Assembly: GCA_036244855.1 (NCBI GenBank)
Contig: BQKZ01001017.1
Location: forward strand, 35,264 to 99,263
Length of the DNA: 64,000 nt
Source of the DNA: Temnopleurus reevesii
Lineage: Eukaryota; Echinodermata; Echinoidea; Temnopleuroida; Temnopleuridae
Direction of reading: 5' to 3'
Position numbers and translations under genes: made by a program
The notes under the pieces: model-generated
What the model saw: only the letters and a program-made list of their open reading frames with translations
Database searches by the model: none
Told to the model about the DNA's origin: nothing
In this document: positions 36,814 to 47,700 of the stretch, in pieces
How positions within the stretch are numbered: position 1 is the stretch's first letter
Layout: the number at the start of each line of letters is the position of its first letter

Positions 36814-39377
36814 CCCGTTGACGACGGGAACCGGGTATACCCGGTTCCCACAAACCCCACTCATATACGGGAACCGGGTATACTCGGTTCCCAAAGTAGC
36901 ATCAATATGTTCTCTTTTGATGGGTAATAACACCTTTATAAACACGATCTAGGTATTTGTATTAATGAATGTAGAAAGATCAATTACTAAACTAAGTACT
37001 CCAACAAAGTTTCTATCATTACTTCCCATTAATTTGATTTTTTAAGCATTCATGAAATTAATTTGCTTGTACAAGTTAGCAAGAATTTCGTATTTCATGT
37101 ATTACCCGCCAGCCAGCTGAGACAGTAGATTTTTAGTTTCGCTGATACCCGTAACGAGTATTCAGTGACATATATCTCTGTACTATTCAGCAGGAACCAG
37201 CGGCTGGTGTCACGCATGGGTGACTGAGTTCGGGCGATCCGAAATTCTGCGTGAGGCGATTAGTCTATAATGCCAGTCCGTTTTTCCTCATTCACCCGAT
37301 ATTATTTAGCCACCACACGCATTTTCCAATGTCCCCCCCCTCTCTCTCTCTCTTATTCTAATATTCAAATATGTACTCAATATTTGAGCCATATCTTTAA
37401 CGTTTTCATTCTCGTTTCTCTATTTCTCTTATCATTATGAAACAAACATATTTCTAGAATAAGTGCAGGATTTCAATTTAGATTTAGAACTCGTAAAGAT
37501 CGATATACCCAATTGAAACGTTTATATACATGTGTTTCTGCACTTTTATCTTTGTTCTTTTTCTTTGATTTTTTTTGTAACAGTATTCGATATTTTGACA
37601 TAATATTGCCGATTATATTTGTATCTTCTTTTTGGTCAATTCTTTCCCATCACTTCTTTCTTCATTCTCACTTGTCCGTCACTTCCTATCTATCTATTTA
37701 TTTATTTGTTTCATATACACGGACCTCTCCGTCTTCTCCCATTTTATTTTTTTTTTCTAACGAATATACATTTTTGGGGGGTGTGATTACAAGATTTTGC
37801 CTTTGTGTCATTTCTGTTGCTTTTTATCCTTATTCAATGGTTTTATGAATTTATGTTGCATTTGTTTCTCTCTCGCGATATCTTGTACCTACGGCATCTG
37901 CGTATCTCATGATTTCTTCCTCTTCTCTTCTCTTTCTTTCTTTCCCACGATAAATTGAAATATAAAACGATTAGAAGTGTTTACAATACATTAGCTTGAA
38001 GTAAACAATAGTATAAACGACAAAACAAGCCGGATCTTACACCAGGTGTCCAGGAAGAGGATATTTGAAGTGTATCAACACCTTTTGTACGTTTTTGTAT
38101 AGACAGGAAGTGCGATCGATGTTTTGTTGAATAGACTTTTATTCGTTAGGTATTTTTGAAAGAAGGATTCCATTTAGCCTGTCAAAATCCTAATCTTATA
38201 TCAATCTTCCAGAACGCATCCTGTATTTTTACTCCTGGACTACTAAAATAACGAAAGGCTAACTGTCAATAAATCAAATTTCAAGATGAGCAAATTTCCG
38301 AGAAAATATGGTAACACATCTCATTGTCATTAAATAATTTTGCCTCTGCTTTCTGAAACTTTGTTGCATAAATTTACTTTTCGAATTTTCAAATCGTTTT
38401 CTAATATTTCATTACTTATAAGTTTTATTTTTAATTGCAATTTTTAGGCAAATGTCATATCATATTTCCCCTTCTGTGTATTCTCCGTTCATATAATATA
38501 TCTCTTTAACTCTCTTTTTTATTTTACGATGCTTGCATTCTCTGTTCTTTATCTCTATACTATATCTTTTCAAATAATAATTCCTCACTACCTGTGTATA
38601 TTTCCTCTAAATCTGTCTCTCCTTTGAAATTGCTTCAATAGTGAAAAAAGTTTGACTTTCAATACATTATTTATGATTACTTATTTTGACATTTTCAAAC
38701 AAATCGCTTCAAGTTTGGATTAATCGTACAAACATAGAGACAACCATTTTGCAAAAAAAAATAGACAGGAAAAAAAAACAAATATAAAGGAGGGAGGTGA
38801 TATAAAACATGAAGAAAACAAACAAAAAGAAGAAAAGATGAAGTAATACAAAGTATAGAAAACATGAAATAAACAAATGATGACGAAAGAAAAACTCTTT
38901 CAACAGTAAAGAAAAGATGCATTATTTTAAATTATTCATGTTTAAATCAATCTCCTTACATATGGAATAATGATAACAACATAGAGATAACAATTTTGCG
39001 ATAAACATAGATACGAAGGAAAATAAATATAAAGGAAGGAACTCAGAAAAACGAGATGAAAAGGAGCAAGATGTGTTGAAAGAATAAAATATTATGAATA
39101 TATAGAATAAAAATATAATCTGTAAGCAACAAAAAAAACTGAAGAAATTGGTACATACAACAAAGATAAAGAAACAACCGAGGCAAGGGACGTATTATAG
39201 GTTCAATTTCACCGCATTAGTTCTTCATGTACTGCACTGTGCTTAGAATCAAGACTATTCATGAAGCGAACACTGCGCACGCGCCTTCTCAACGTTGAAT
39301 AGCGAGCTTCTTGATACACAGAAATTAATCTCGTATGAGGGTGCCGCTGGGCCATGAACAATTCCGTCGTCAACGGG
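36814..39377. mobile_element. 2.56 kb piggyBac-like non-autonomous element
   Basis: Terminal repeats CCCGTTGACGACGG and CCGTCGTCAACGGG are exact inverses and are bordered by TTAA at 36810-36813 and 39378-39381. Just inside the left end are two palindromes of the form GGGAACCGGGTATACCCGG..., at about 36827 and 36869. The interior is AT-rich with long pyrimidine tracts, and I found no transposase-like frame. Confidence 0.8.
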
Positions 39378-39935
39378 TTAAGAATCATCACAGATACAGA
39401 GGATTCTTCAAGCCCAAATTTAAGCCTCCATTCATTGCATATCAATTTGAAACATCATTTGATACATCCTACCGGTATTCAACATGTTTTTCTGAAGTTT
39501 TCAAGGAGAGCAAGATATCCCCCTTCTCTTTGCAAGTAAAATTTATAGCAATTCAAAAGTAAGATAATGTATTGTATTTTGAAAGGTTGGCAAATATTCG
39601 AGTGACCGACACATTCTTCCATGATGAAAATTATGAACTTTTAATTGGATTTATTTGTGACGCAACTGTAGAGGACAAAATAAATGAGTTTATACATATA
39701 CTATGTAATGCTGTTGTCCAATGTGTTTTCTTATGGCCTTTTTCATGTGATCTTAATTCATTTTGTTCAATGCCTTTTATGAATCAGATCAAAACATTCA
39801 TTTCTCAAATCAAGTTAGGGATCACTTTTTGTTTTACTTCACAACAAGCCCAATTTTCAGGATATTTTTTATACACATTTATATCAATCTCTAACTTTTT
39901 TTGTGTAGTGTATATGCCACCTTATAACATTTATA

Positions 39936-40195
39936 TATTGGATGGCAATGAATGGAATACCAGGGAATATTGCACGAGTTAGGGCAATATTGGCCCTAAC
40001 GAGTGCAATATTCCCGGTATTTCATGAAAAAAAGCCATCCAATATAATCATTATTATCTTTACATTAGCCTTTGACTTACTGGTATTATTGTAGAAGTAC
40101 CAGAAGGCTGATCACTGCTTTGCGCATGTGTGAAATTGAAGCCGTGCAACATGGCTTAATGTTGCACGACTTAAAACTCTCATATAGATAGTAAT
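39936..40195. mobile_element. Palindromic MITE, ATTGGATGGCAATGAATGG family
   Basis: At 39936-40045, ATTGGATGGCAATGAATGG... and ...AAAGCCATCCAATAT form a near-complete hairpin around GAGTTAGGGCAATATTGGCC. It is followed by a segment ending AACTCTCATATAGATA. The same two blocks occur in the opposite order at 46505-46750. Confidence 0.7.
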
Positions 40196-41404
40196 TATTT
40201 TTATCTATTAATTTTCTTAGTCTTTCTCAAGGTCCCATCTTCATAATCTTGCTCTCTCTTGCTTCTCCCCTCGCTTTCCTTTCCTCATTCTATCTCTTTT
40301 CCTCTCTTGCTCTATTGCAAATTTCTTTATCTCTTCACTCTCTCTTGTCTATTCCTCTCTTTCATCCATATCTCCTCTCCATTACTGTCATTTTATTATT
40401 ATTGCCCCCCATCTCGATTTCTTTATTTAATCCCCTAATGCTGTCTCTTTTTCTTCCTTCTTTCTTATTCTCTATTACACTCTTTCGTCCATTCTACCTA
40501 TAATATTCCTCTCTTCTCTCAAATACATTCAATGAAGCGTAACTGAGTAATGATTAAGGAATGCCAGTTTCCAGGCAAAAGCATGGATTAGGGTTCTGGC
40601 AAAATATTTTCAGACCAATGGTTTAGAATTTTTGTTTCATATTGCATTCAAGGTGAATTTCAAGATGAATTTCAGGCTCTCTGCTCAACTCCATCTGACA
40701 TTCCTCAAGATATAAAAAAACAGGAGATTTGTTCAGATGTAAAGCTTAACATAATAATACACAAACACAGGAAATTCACATTTTCTGTTTTAATTTCTGC
40801 GTACATTACTGAATTTTCCATGCTGACATCACACACTGGATACAAACAAGGCATTGCATTCTAAATAATGTTCAATAATACATTACACTAGAAACTTGGG
40901 ATCATAGGTCAGAGAAAATACTCTTTTAAGATCAGGATAACAAAAAATACAATGTGCTTAGACCAGCTAATCAGATTTACATATCTTTCAAAATTCAGAC
41001 TTGCTTTGAAAAATTTCCTCTGTTGGTCAATGACTTGGGACCACATAAGTTATAAAACATCTGAATTATTAAACATCATATGCAAAGCAGTAATTTACTG
41101 CTTCATAAATGCGTTTCTGCTGTTCGGATATCTCTCTGAAACAAAGTGCAAACAGACTTTGACCTATATTCAAATTTCACATGTAAAAAACACATGATAT
41201 GTTGCACACATGTTCACTGGTTCTATGAATGGATAGATTACCAGGGAATTACTGCATGGACGCACAGAAATCCAAACACAGATGAGATGTTCAGGGATTC
41301 TTGAGGAATAACTTGGAGAAAATGCCTTGTTTTCATCCTTACTCCCATGAGGGCATGTTACGTTCAGCTGGTTAGCTATTTACGTTATAATTTCTAAGGT
41401 TAAA

Positions 41405-41582
41405 CAGTTGAACCTCCTTATAATAAGATTCTTGGAACCAGCAATATTCCCTCTTTTTATTGAAGCATTGTCACATCAGGGATAAAATATAATAGAATAC
41501 ATGCAAGGTGCTGGGGAACTAAAAGTTGCTTCTTTAAACAAGAGCTCACTATATCAGTGCTCTTTATAATGAGGTTGGACTG
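41405..41582. mobile_element. pogo/Tigger-like MITE
   Basis: Starts CAGTTGAACCTCCTTATAAT and ends TTATAATGAGGTTGGACTG followed by TA. Same family as the 31.6 kb element. A short echo of its right end follows at 41585-41600. Confidence 0.75.
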
Positions 41583-41651
41583 TAATGAGGTTGGACTTGT
41601 CTGCCAAAAATATACCAATATATAGTACTAGTGAAACATATACTGGTGATA

Positions 41652-41829
41652 CAGTGGAAACTCGGTATAATGTGGTACTTGGGACCATAAAATATACCTT
41701 ACCTTACAATAAGATTGTTATAGCAGTGTTAAAAAACAATGAGTTATGAAGTGCTGGGACTAAACTATTACCTCTTTATATAAGGAATATTGTGACATCA
41801 GATTTCTTGATACCAAATTTCCAGTGCTG
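41652..41829. mobile_element. pogo/Tigger-like MITE
   Basis: Begins CAGTGGAAACTCGGTATAAT with an upstream TA and ends in a degenerate right repeat before TA. It lies only about 70 bp from the previous element. Confidence 0.65.
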
Positions 41830-43122
41830 TACTTGTTTGAATGTGATTGTTGCTGTGCAATTTTTCATGCATTAGTCCAGTGTCTGTATGCTGATTCATA
41901 ATAAAACTGGCAATATTTTAAAACATTTAAAATTATCATTTTCTATGAAAACAAAATTTCAAACTCATTATTACATTTTCGAACATGTGTTAAACAAACA
42001 AAAAATATGACATTTTAACCATAACAAACAAAAATAAAACTTTTGGGTGTCTACTATGTTATAAAGCAGCAATAAATAGATAATCTCTTATTTACAATCA
42101 AAACATATAGCATAGAAACAATTCTCAACACAATTTTTGTGACCACAAAAACTTCTGAAGAATACACAAACTTTGAGGGGATGTCAGGTCTTCTTGCATT
42201 GTCTATGTAAAACATGAAGCCAACAAGGGTGATTCAGACACCTCCTCTCTGCCTTATTAGGGTTAAATCTCAAGTTCAGGATTAAAACTTCGAAAACTTG
42301 TATATCCCTACTTTGGCATGAATAAAAACCTAAATTTGAAACCACATCAATGATATTCTATTAATGTCATGGTCAAATTAAATGCATTGAGTTGTACTAA
42401 ATAATTAGACAGTTCACAAAAAATATCTTAAAATAATTGTCAAAGGTCTAAAAATATGTGTTGAAGAAAACATGACATAAAAGAAGAAAATTGCTTGTGA
42501 TTTTCATACTTTGACCTTAAAGTTTGCTTCTTCTTGGGCCTGTAACATAGAAGATGCAATTAAACTTAAAATAAATATTTATCGTAAGTCTATGGCAAAA
42601 CATGTACCATAGAGATACGATTAATTGCAAAACTTATTGTATCTATTTTATGTTACAGGCCCCTTGAATGCTAACTTCAGCAGCACTGAGTTTTTTTACA
42701 TATAAATCATAGATGTTGATGGAAAATTTAATAAATTAATTAAATAATTGAAGCACATCAACATTACAATATTCGTGACAAGGAGGTGACATTTGCACAA
42801 TAAATTGGTGTATTTTCTAGCCATTGCGTGCATCAAATTTTATGAAACAACTTCTAAACATTACAAATCTTATAAAACATATAAAATACTAAGGGAAGGC
42901 ACATATCACATTCTGCATCTATTTCTATACAGTGACTACATAATCGTATTGCACATTTTTTTTGTTCCAACAACTAAATGCATACATTTATTTCAAGAAA
43001 GTATAAATTACCATCGAACTTTCTGAAACGAGTTGCGTAGAAAAGGAAGAAATTAATGAAATGGGAATATATGAAGAAATAGAAAAAGGAATTAATAAAA
43101 GAGTCAATAGTTGTTTAATATA

Positions 43123-43286
43123 CAGTCAACCTTGCCCAAGTCAAATACGGTCCTGAAGAAATTGCTTCGAAAAAAGGAGATCAAGTAAGGGATAAAAACA
43201 GTATATGAAGACAGAGGAACTTGGAAAGACTGTTTACTTGGGTGATCATTCAACTTTTGCAAGGTCACTATAGGCATGGTTGACTG
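43123..43286. mobile_element. pogo/Tigger-like MITE
   Basis: TA-flanked; begins CAGTCAACCTTGCC and ends GGCATGGTTGACTG. The interior differs from the CTCGTTATAAC subfamily. Confidence 0.75.
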
Positions 43287-43806
43287 TATGATACATTCTA
43301 CAAGCATTTACACATTATAATCTTTTAATATTTCTCCATTGAATAATTCAAATGACTTAAAAACATCCCTGTGTTACAATAGCGCAGCTGAGGTAAGTTT
43401 TACATTTGAATAAGTTACTTACATTATGTTCAGACAAGACTTATAATATCTAAGTAGGTAACCAGTTAACTCAATAATTGTAACTGAAACTCTTTAATTC
43501 CTCTCTCATTTTTATGTGTTTGCTTATTTCCCATGTTTTAGACTTTAAACATGATGTGAAAGGGGCTAAAGGAAGTGTGATGAATTATTGACATAAGAAA
43601 GAAACTACAAGAACATTATTGACATAGGAAAGAAACTACAAGAAAAGTATTGAATATCATTCTGCTGATTTTTAAACAAACCCTTTGGATGCAAATTTTT
43701 GGCGCAGATTACAAAGGTGTCGTAAATGAGGTCAGCTGTTTTGGGTGTAAAATAATGGGTCCTATTTAGCAATTCTGAAAACGAACTGTCCTATTCAGAA
43801 AGATAA

Positions 43807-43907
43807 AGGCCCGTATTCCGATAGCAATAGCAACTTTTGGCTACCCATACTTAAACCACAGATTTAGACCAGGGTTAACTTAAACCTCGCTACCGGAATA
43901 CGGGCCT
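43807..43907. mobile_element. 101-bp MITE with AGGCCCGTATTCCGATAGC ends
   Basis: The left end AGGCCCGTATTCCGATAGC is mirrored by the right end GCTACCGGAATACGGGCCT. Too short to code. Confidence 0.7.
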
Positions 43908-44109
43908 AAGACTATACCTCCTTTGAAATATTCACTGAAACATAAAATAACCATCAGGCTGATCATGGATCAACACATATTATACATGACTTTATGAACA
44001 ACTGGTGACAATTTCTCAGGTGTGATCCAGCAACAGGCGTTATCAATGAGTGCTGGAAAGGATCACCGGTCATTAGTAAATCAACAAACAGCTTTATGAA
44101 ACACAATTA

Positions 44110-44412
44110 TAATAATAATAATAGTAGGTCCATTTATATAGCGCAATCATTTTTTATATGCATAATACTCTACTGCGCTTGATACGAGGTACCATATTAT
44201 TACCCTGGCTATAACTGCTGAGCAAGCCAGTTAGGCGCTCAAGCATTCCAAGGAATAAATTCCTGTCAGGTACCCATTTTTCACCTGGGTTGAGTGCAGC
44301 ACAGTGTGGATGAATTTATTGCCGAAGGAAATTAACGCCATGGGTAGGACTCGAACCGCGGACTTCTGCCTGGAAGGCGAGAGTCAGAACCACTACATCA
44401 CGTCGCTTCCAC
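44110..44412 (-). mobile_element. tRNA-derived SINE, minus strand
   Basis: On the minus strand a tRNA-like head (A box near TGATGTAGTGGTTCTGAC, B box GGTTCGAGTCC) starts near 44410. The body runs to the left and ends in an ATTATTATTATT-type tail at about 44110. It lies just downstream of the TMEM94 stop codon. Confidence 0.75.
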
Positions 44413-44666
44413 ACAACCTACACAACCCTGATAAGATGTAACTAGCCCCACAGTGTTGGCCCACACTTAAAGAGTTGACCATCAATGTACAAGAATACAA
44501 AACCTTCACTAAGGATCATTCCATGAATACCAAGGGAATTACAAAATGAGGATGTCAACATATTTATTTGGACTGCAGTATGTTACTAATGATATCATTT
44601 CATATATCACTTCTACAGTTTGATGCACCATCATCCGGCAAGAAAGAGATTTGGATATTTGAATGT

Positions 44667-44739
44667 CTAGAAGGGAGAATTCATCCCAAGTTTGGTCCCA
44701 AACTGGAGTTTGGTTCTCTTCTGCCATCTCACAAACACC
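44667..44739 (-). CDS. TMEM94: TMEM94 last coding exon and stop
   Basis: Encodes VFVRWQKRTKLQFGTKLGMN SPF then TAG at 44669-44667. The C-terminal KLQF.TKLGMNSPF matches the human protein as I recall it. A minus-strand AATAAA at 44568-44563 could be the polyadenylation signal. Confidence 0.94.
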
Positions 44740-47700
44740 CTAATATGGAGGAGAGAGAAAGAGGAGAGAAAAAATAAAAATTATATTAAGATGCAATTCA
44801 GGACAGGCATGCAAATAACCAATTTCAATAACATCAATTAAATTACAGTGGAAACTCAGTATAACGAGGTGCTTGGGACCATCAAAATTACCTTGTTATA
44901 GCTGTAATCTCTTTATAGCAGAGTTAAAAAACAATAAGTTAATAAGAGCTGAGACCAGATTTGTTACCTCTTTACATCAGATATTTCATTATATCAGATC
45001 TCTTTATAACGAGTTTCCCCTGTATGAACTCGCATTACAATTAATGTAATCAGTAGCAATGAATTACTTAAAATAACTTTCATTTAATTCCTAAGATAAG
45101 AATCAGTGCACTTTACTAAGAACAAAAGAATTTTGTATAAAATAAACAATGCCTGTTTAGAACCTCCAAGGACTTGATGCTTTTATCAATGAACAATTAT
45201 TGAGAGGCTTATCACTGAATCTTTTACCACCCAACAGCTTCGAAAAGAAAGAGTATAATTGAATTCCATGATTTAATCAAACACAAATAAGATCTTGAGG
45301 TTTAACTTACTGTATCTCATATTGCTTAACAGCCTCACACAAGAAAAGTATAACAAATGGCCAAAGGAACCCTATAAGCCACACCTCCAGGGGGATATCA
45401 GCAAGGCTCGAAGACACCCCTTCTACATCCGCTCTACCCCATATACCCATGTCTATTGCAAAGAAGATGATCTCCAGTATAAATCTGTAGATTTAATATA
45501 AGAACATGTTATGTAATTGGTGTCTACAGAAAAAGTCAACATAGCCCCGCAACATTAAGTTTTACGATTGATCGCTAATTTGAAGGAGTTTGATTGGCCA
45601 TTTTCATTAGCAATTAATTATAAATCTTTATGTCACAGGGCCCTGATCATGAAGAGTAAAGAGGCCTGTTACCAGAATCATGAAGTCACTTGCAAATCAA
45701 TTGCAAATTGAAAAGAATATTCTGATTTGCACATTATCTGCACTTTCAGTGGACACACTTATATCAATGACTTTGATTGGCCAGTGCAACCTAAATGCAA
45801 CTTGCATATGATTGCCTTATGCCCCTAGAGAATGTATACATTAATAATTGCATTCAGTTTGAACACTTCTGAATCTATGGAGTGTAAACATTTTTTTTTT
45901 GTCAAATGGAATAAATGCAGACTCTTCAACATTTAAAGCATTATCAAAATTATTATTTCCAAATCTAGAAGTCATAGAAATATTATTACTATAATATATC
46001 TTACAAAATTCCGTAGTAGTCATTTCATGTAAATATTATGAATGCTACATCCATGAAATTTCATACCTTAAAAAGTATTAACAAAAGAATAATTCATTGT
46101 TTTCATTTCCAGATCAACATATTATAAAAAAAAATCTGAAATAACTTGCACAGCATGAAAGCAATACAATTTGTAACTCTGAATATTGGTAAGAATACAC
46201 ATTCTACTTACAAAACACATACAACAGCACACCATAGATGATTCTTGAATGGCGGTTTCCTCCAAAGGGGTTTTAAACAGTGAACAAAACTTGCTGATGA
46301 TGTAACTATAACCATGCAAGAAAAAAATAAGAGAAGTGAGACGAAATATATCAAGGAAGGGACTTCGAGAGAAATTAGGGTTTCCAAAAGTCATATTGAA
46401 AATATAATTGTCATAAAATAGTATTGTGGGAAGTAGTCTCACCAGTATCGTTGAAGTTTAAAAGGTTTTTTCTGTAATTTTTTGTCATGAAATTTTTTTT
46501 ATCATTATCTATATGAGAGTTTTTAGCCGTGCAGTATTATGCCATATTTTTTAGCATGCGCAAAGCAGTGATTATATGTTGAACTCTCATATAGATAATA
46601 ATAATTATATTGAATGGTTTACATTCATGAAATACCAGGGAATATTGAACTTGTTATGGCCAATATTGCACTCATCTTCGATTCGTGCAATATTACCCTA
46701 ATTCGTGCAATATTCCCTGGTATTCCATTCATTGCCATCCAATATTATATAAATATACAATTTTGCAACATTGGAGATTCAGAAAATCAAATTATCAAAA
46801 TGTTCAAAATTTGAAGCTTATTTTCATTTACCCGTTTTCTCAGACTTCCAATCAGCTACTTTTTGTCTGATTTTGACTTGAGAAGTCGCATATGATCTCA
46901 AGGAAATATAGGGCTATGACTAGATTTATATACTTACTGAAATATAAAGTAAGAAGGAATGCTTGAATGTTCTGCGCTAGAACATAATGTGATGAAAGTT
47001 CCCCTCGCCATCCATTCCAATGGGTGGTCAGATTCCTGATGGAGAAAATTCAAGACTGATGAGCTTAATTTGAAGTTAATTGTACTAGATTACTATTAAG
47101 TTGTTGCACAAAATGATAAACAATAAAGATAAAATACAACACAACATAGAAAAGAATCCAAGAACCAAGGTGTTTTTTGGAGAAAGCTGCAATTAATTGC
47201 AAATCAGCTGCAAACTAGTTGTGAATTTAAACGCACATTTTCATTCATGTATGGTCTGCACTTGGAGCAAGGAATTTGATTGGACCGATCAACTGCGACT
47301 TGCTATTGATCTGTAGTAACATCCCATTAGTCCTGTAAAAAACAAAAGAATCAAATAAATTAATAGTCAGTGGGTTAACATGTGATCTTACCTGTTATGT
47401 AGGATAAAGTGGCATCCCTCAGGGTTTTCCGCTGTCTCCTTACAGAAAGCAAAGAGAGTGAGGAGTGACATACTGTACTGCAAATGTCAACACAACAACA
47501 ATGGGGAATACAAAATTAAGATGGAAGTCAGCAGGGAAACATGAGATCAACCTGTTTGTAGAATAAAGTGGCATCCCTCATGGTTATCAACTGTCTCCAT
47601 ACAGAAAGAAAAGAGAGTGAGAGAGTGACATATTGTACTGCACACATCACCACAATTCCAATAGGAATTGCAAAAAGATAAAAGTAGACTAGGGAACACA

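Larger units (their letters stand above)
39382..44560. other. Spacer between convergent MRPS7 and TMEM94
   Basis: Contains a palindromic MITE, a pyrimidine-rich tract at 40228-40505 (CTCTTT-type, no coding sense), several pogo-like MITEs, a small MITE at 43807-43907 and a SINE. Open frames such as 39572-39982 match no family I recognise and cross MITE sequence. Confidence 0.5.

Noticed and set aside
36814..39377. A piggyBac transposase gene inside the TTAA-flanked element
   Set aside because: No frame with transposase character; interior frames are pyrimidine-driven low-complexity sequence.
39572..39982. 136-codon plus-strand frame
   Set aside because: Its 3' end runs into a palindromic MITE; no family resemblance and no splice or promoter evidence.
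44568..44777. Plus-strand frame containing KKEIWIFECLEGRIHPKFGP
   Set aside because: Antisense of the last TMEM94 coding exon (KLQFGTKLGMNSPF on the minus strand).
45295..45501. Plus-strand frame SLTQEKYNKWPKEPYKPHLQ that looks protein-like
   Set aside because: It is the antisense of TMEM94 exon 15, whose minus-strand frame joins neighbours in phase and matches the family.
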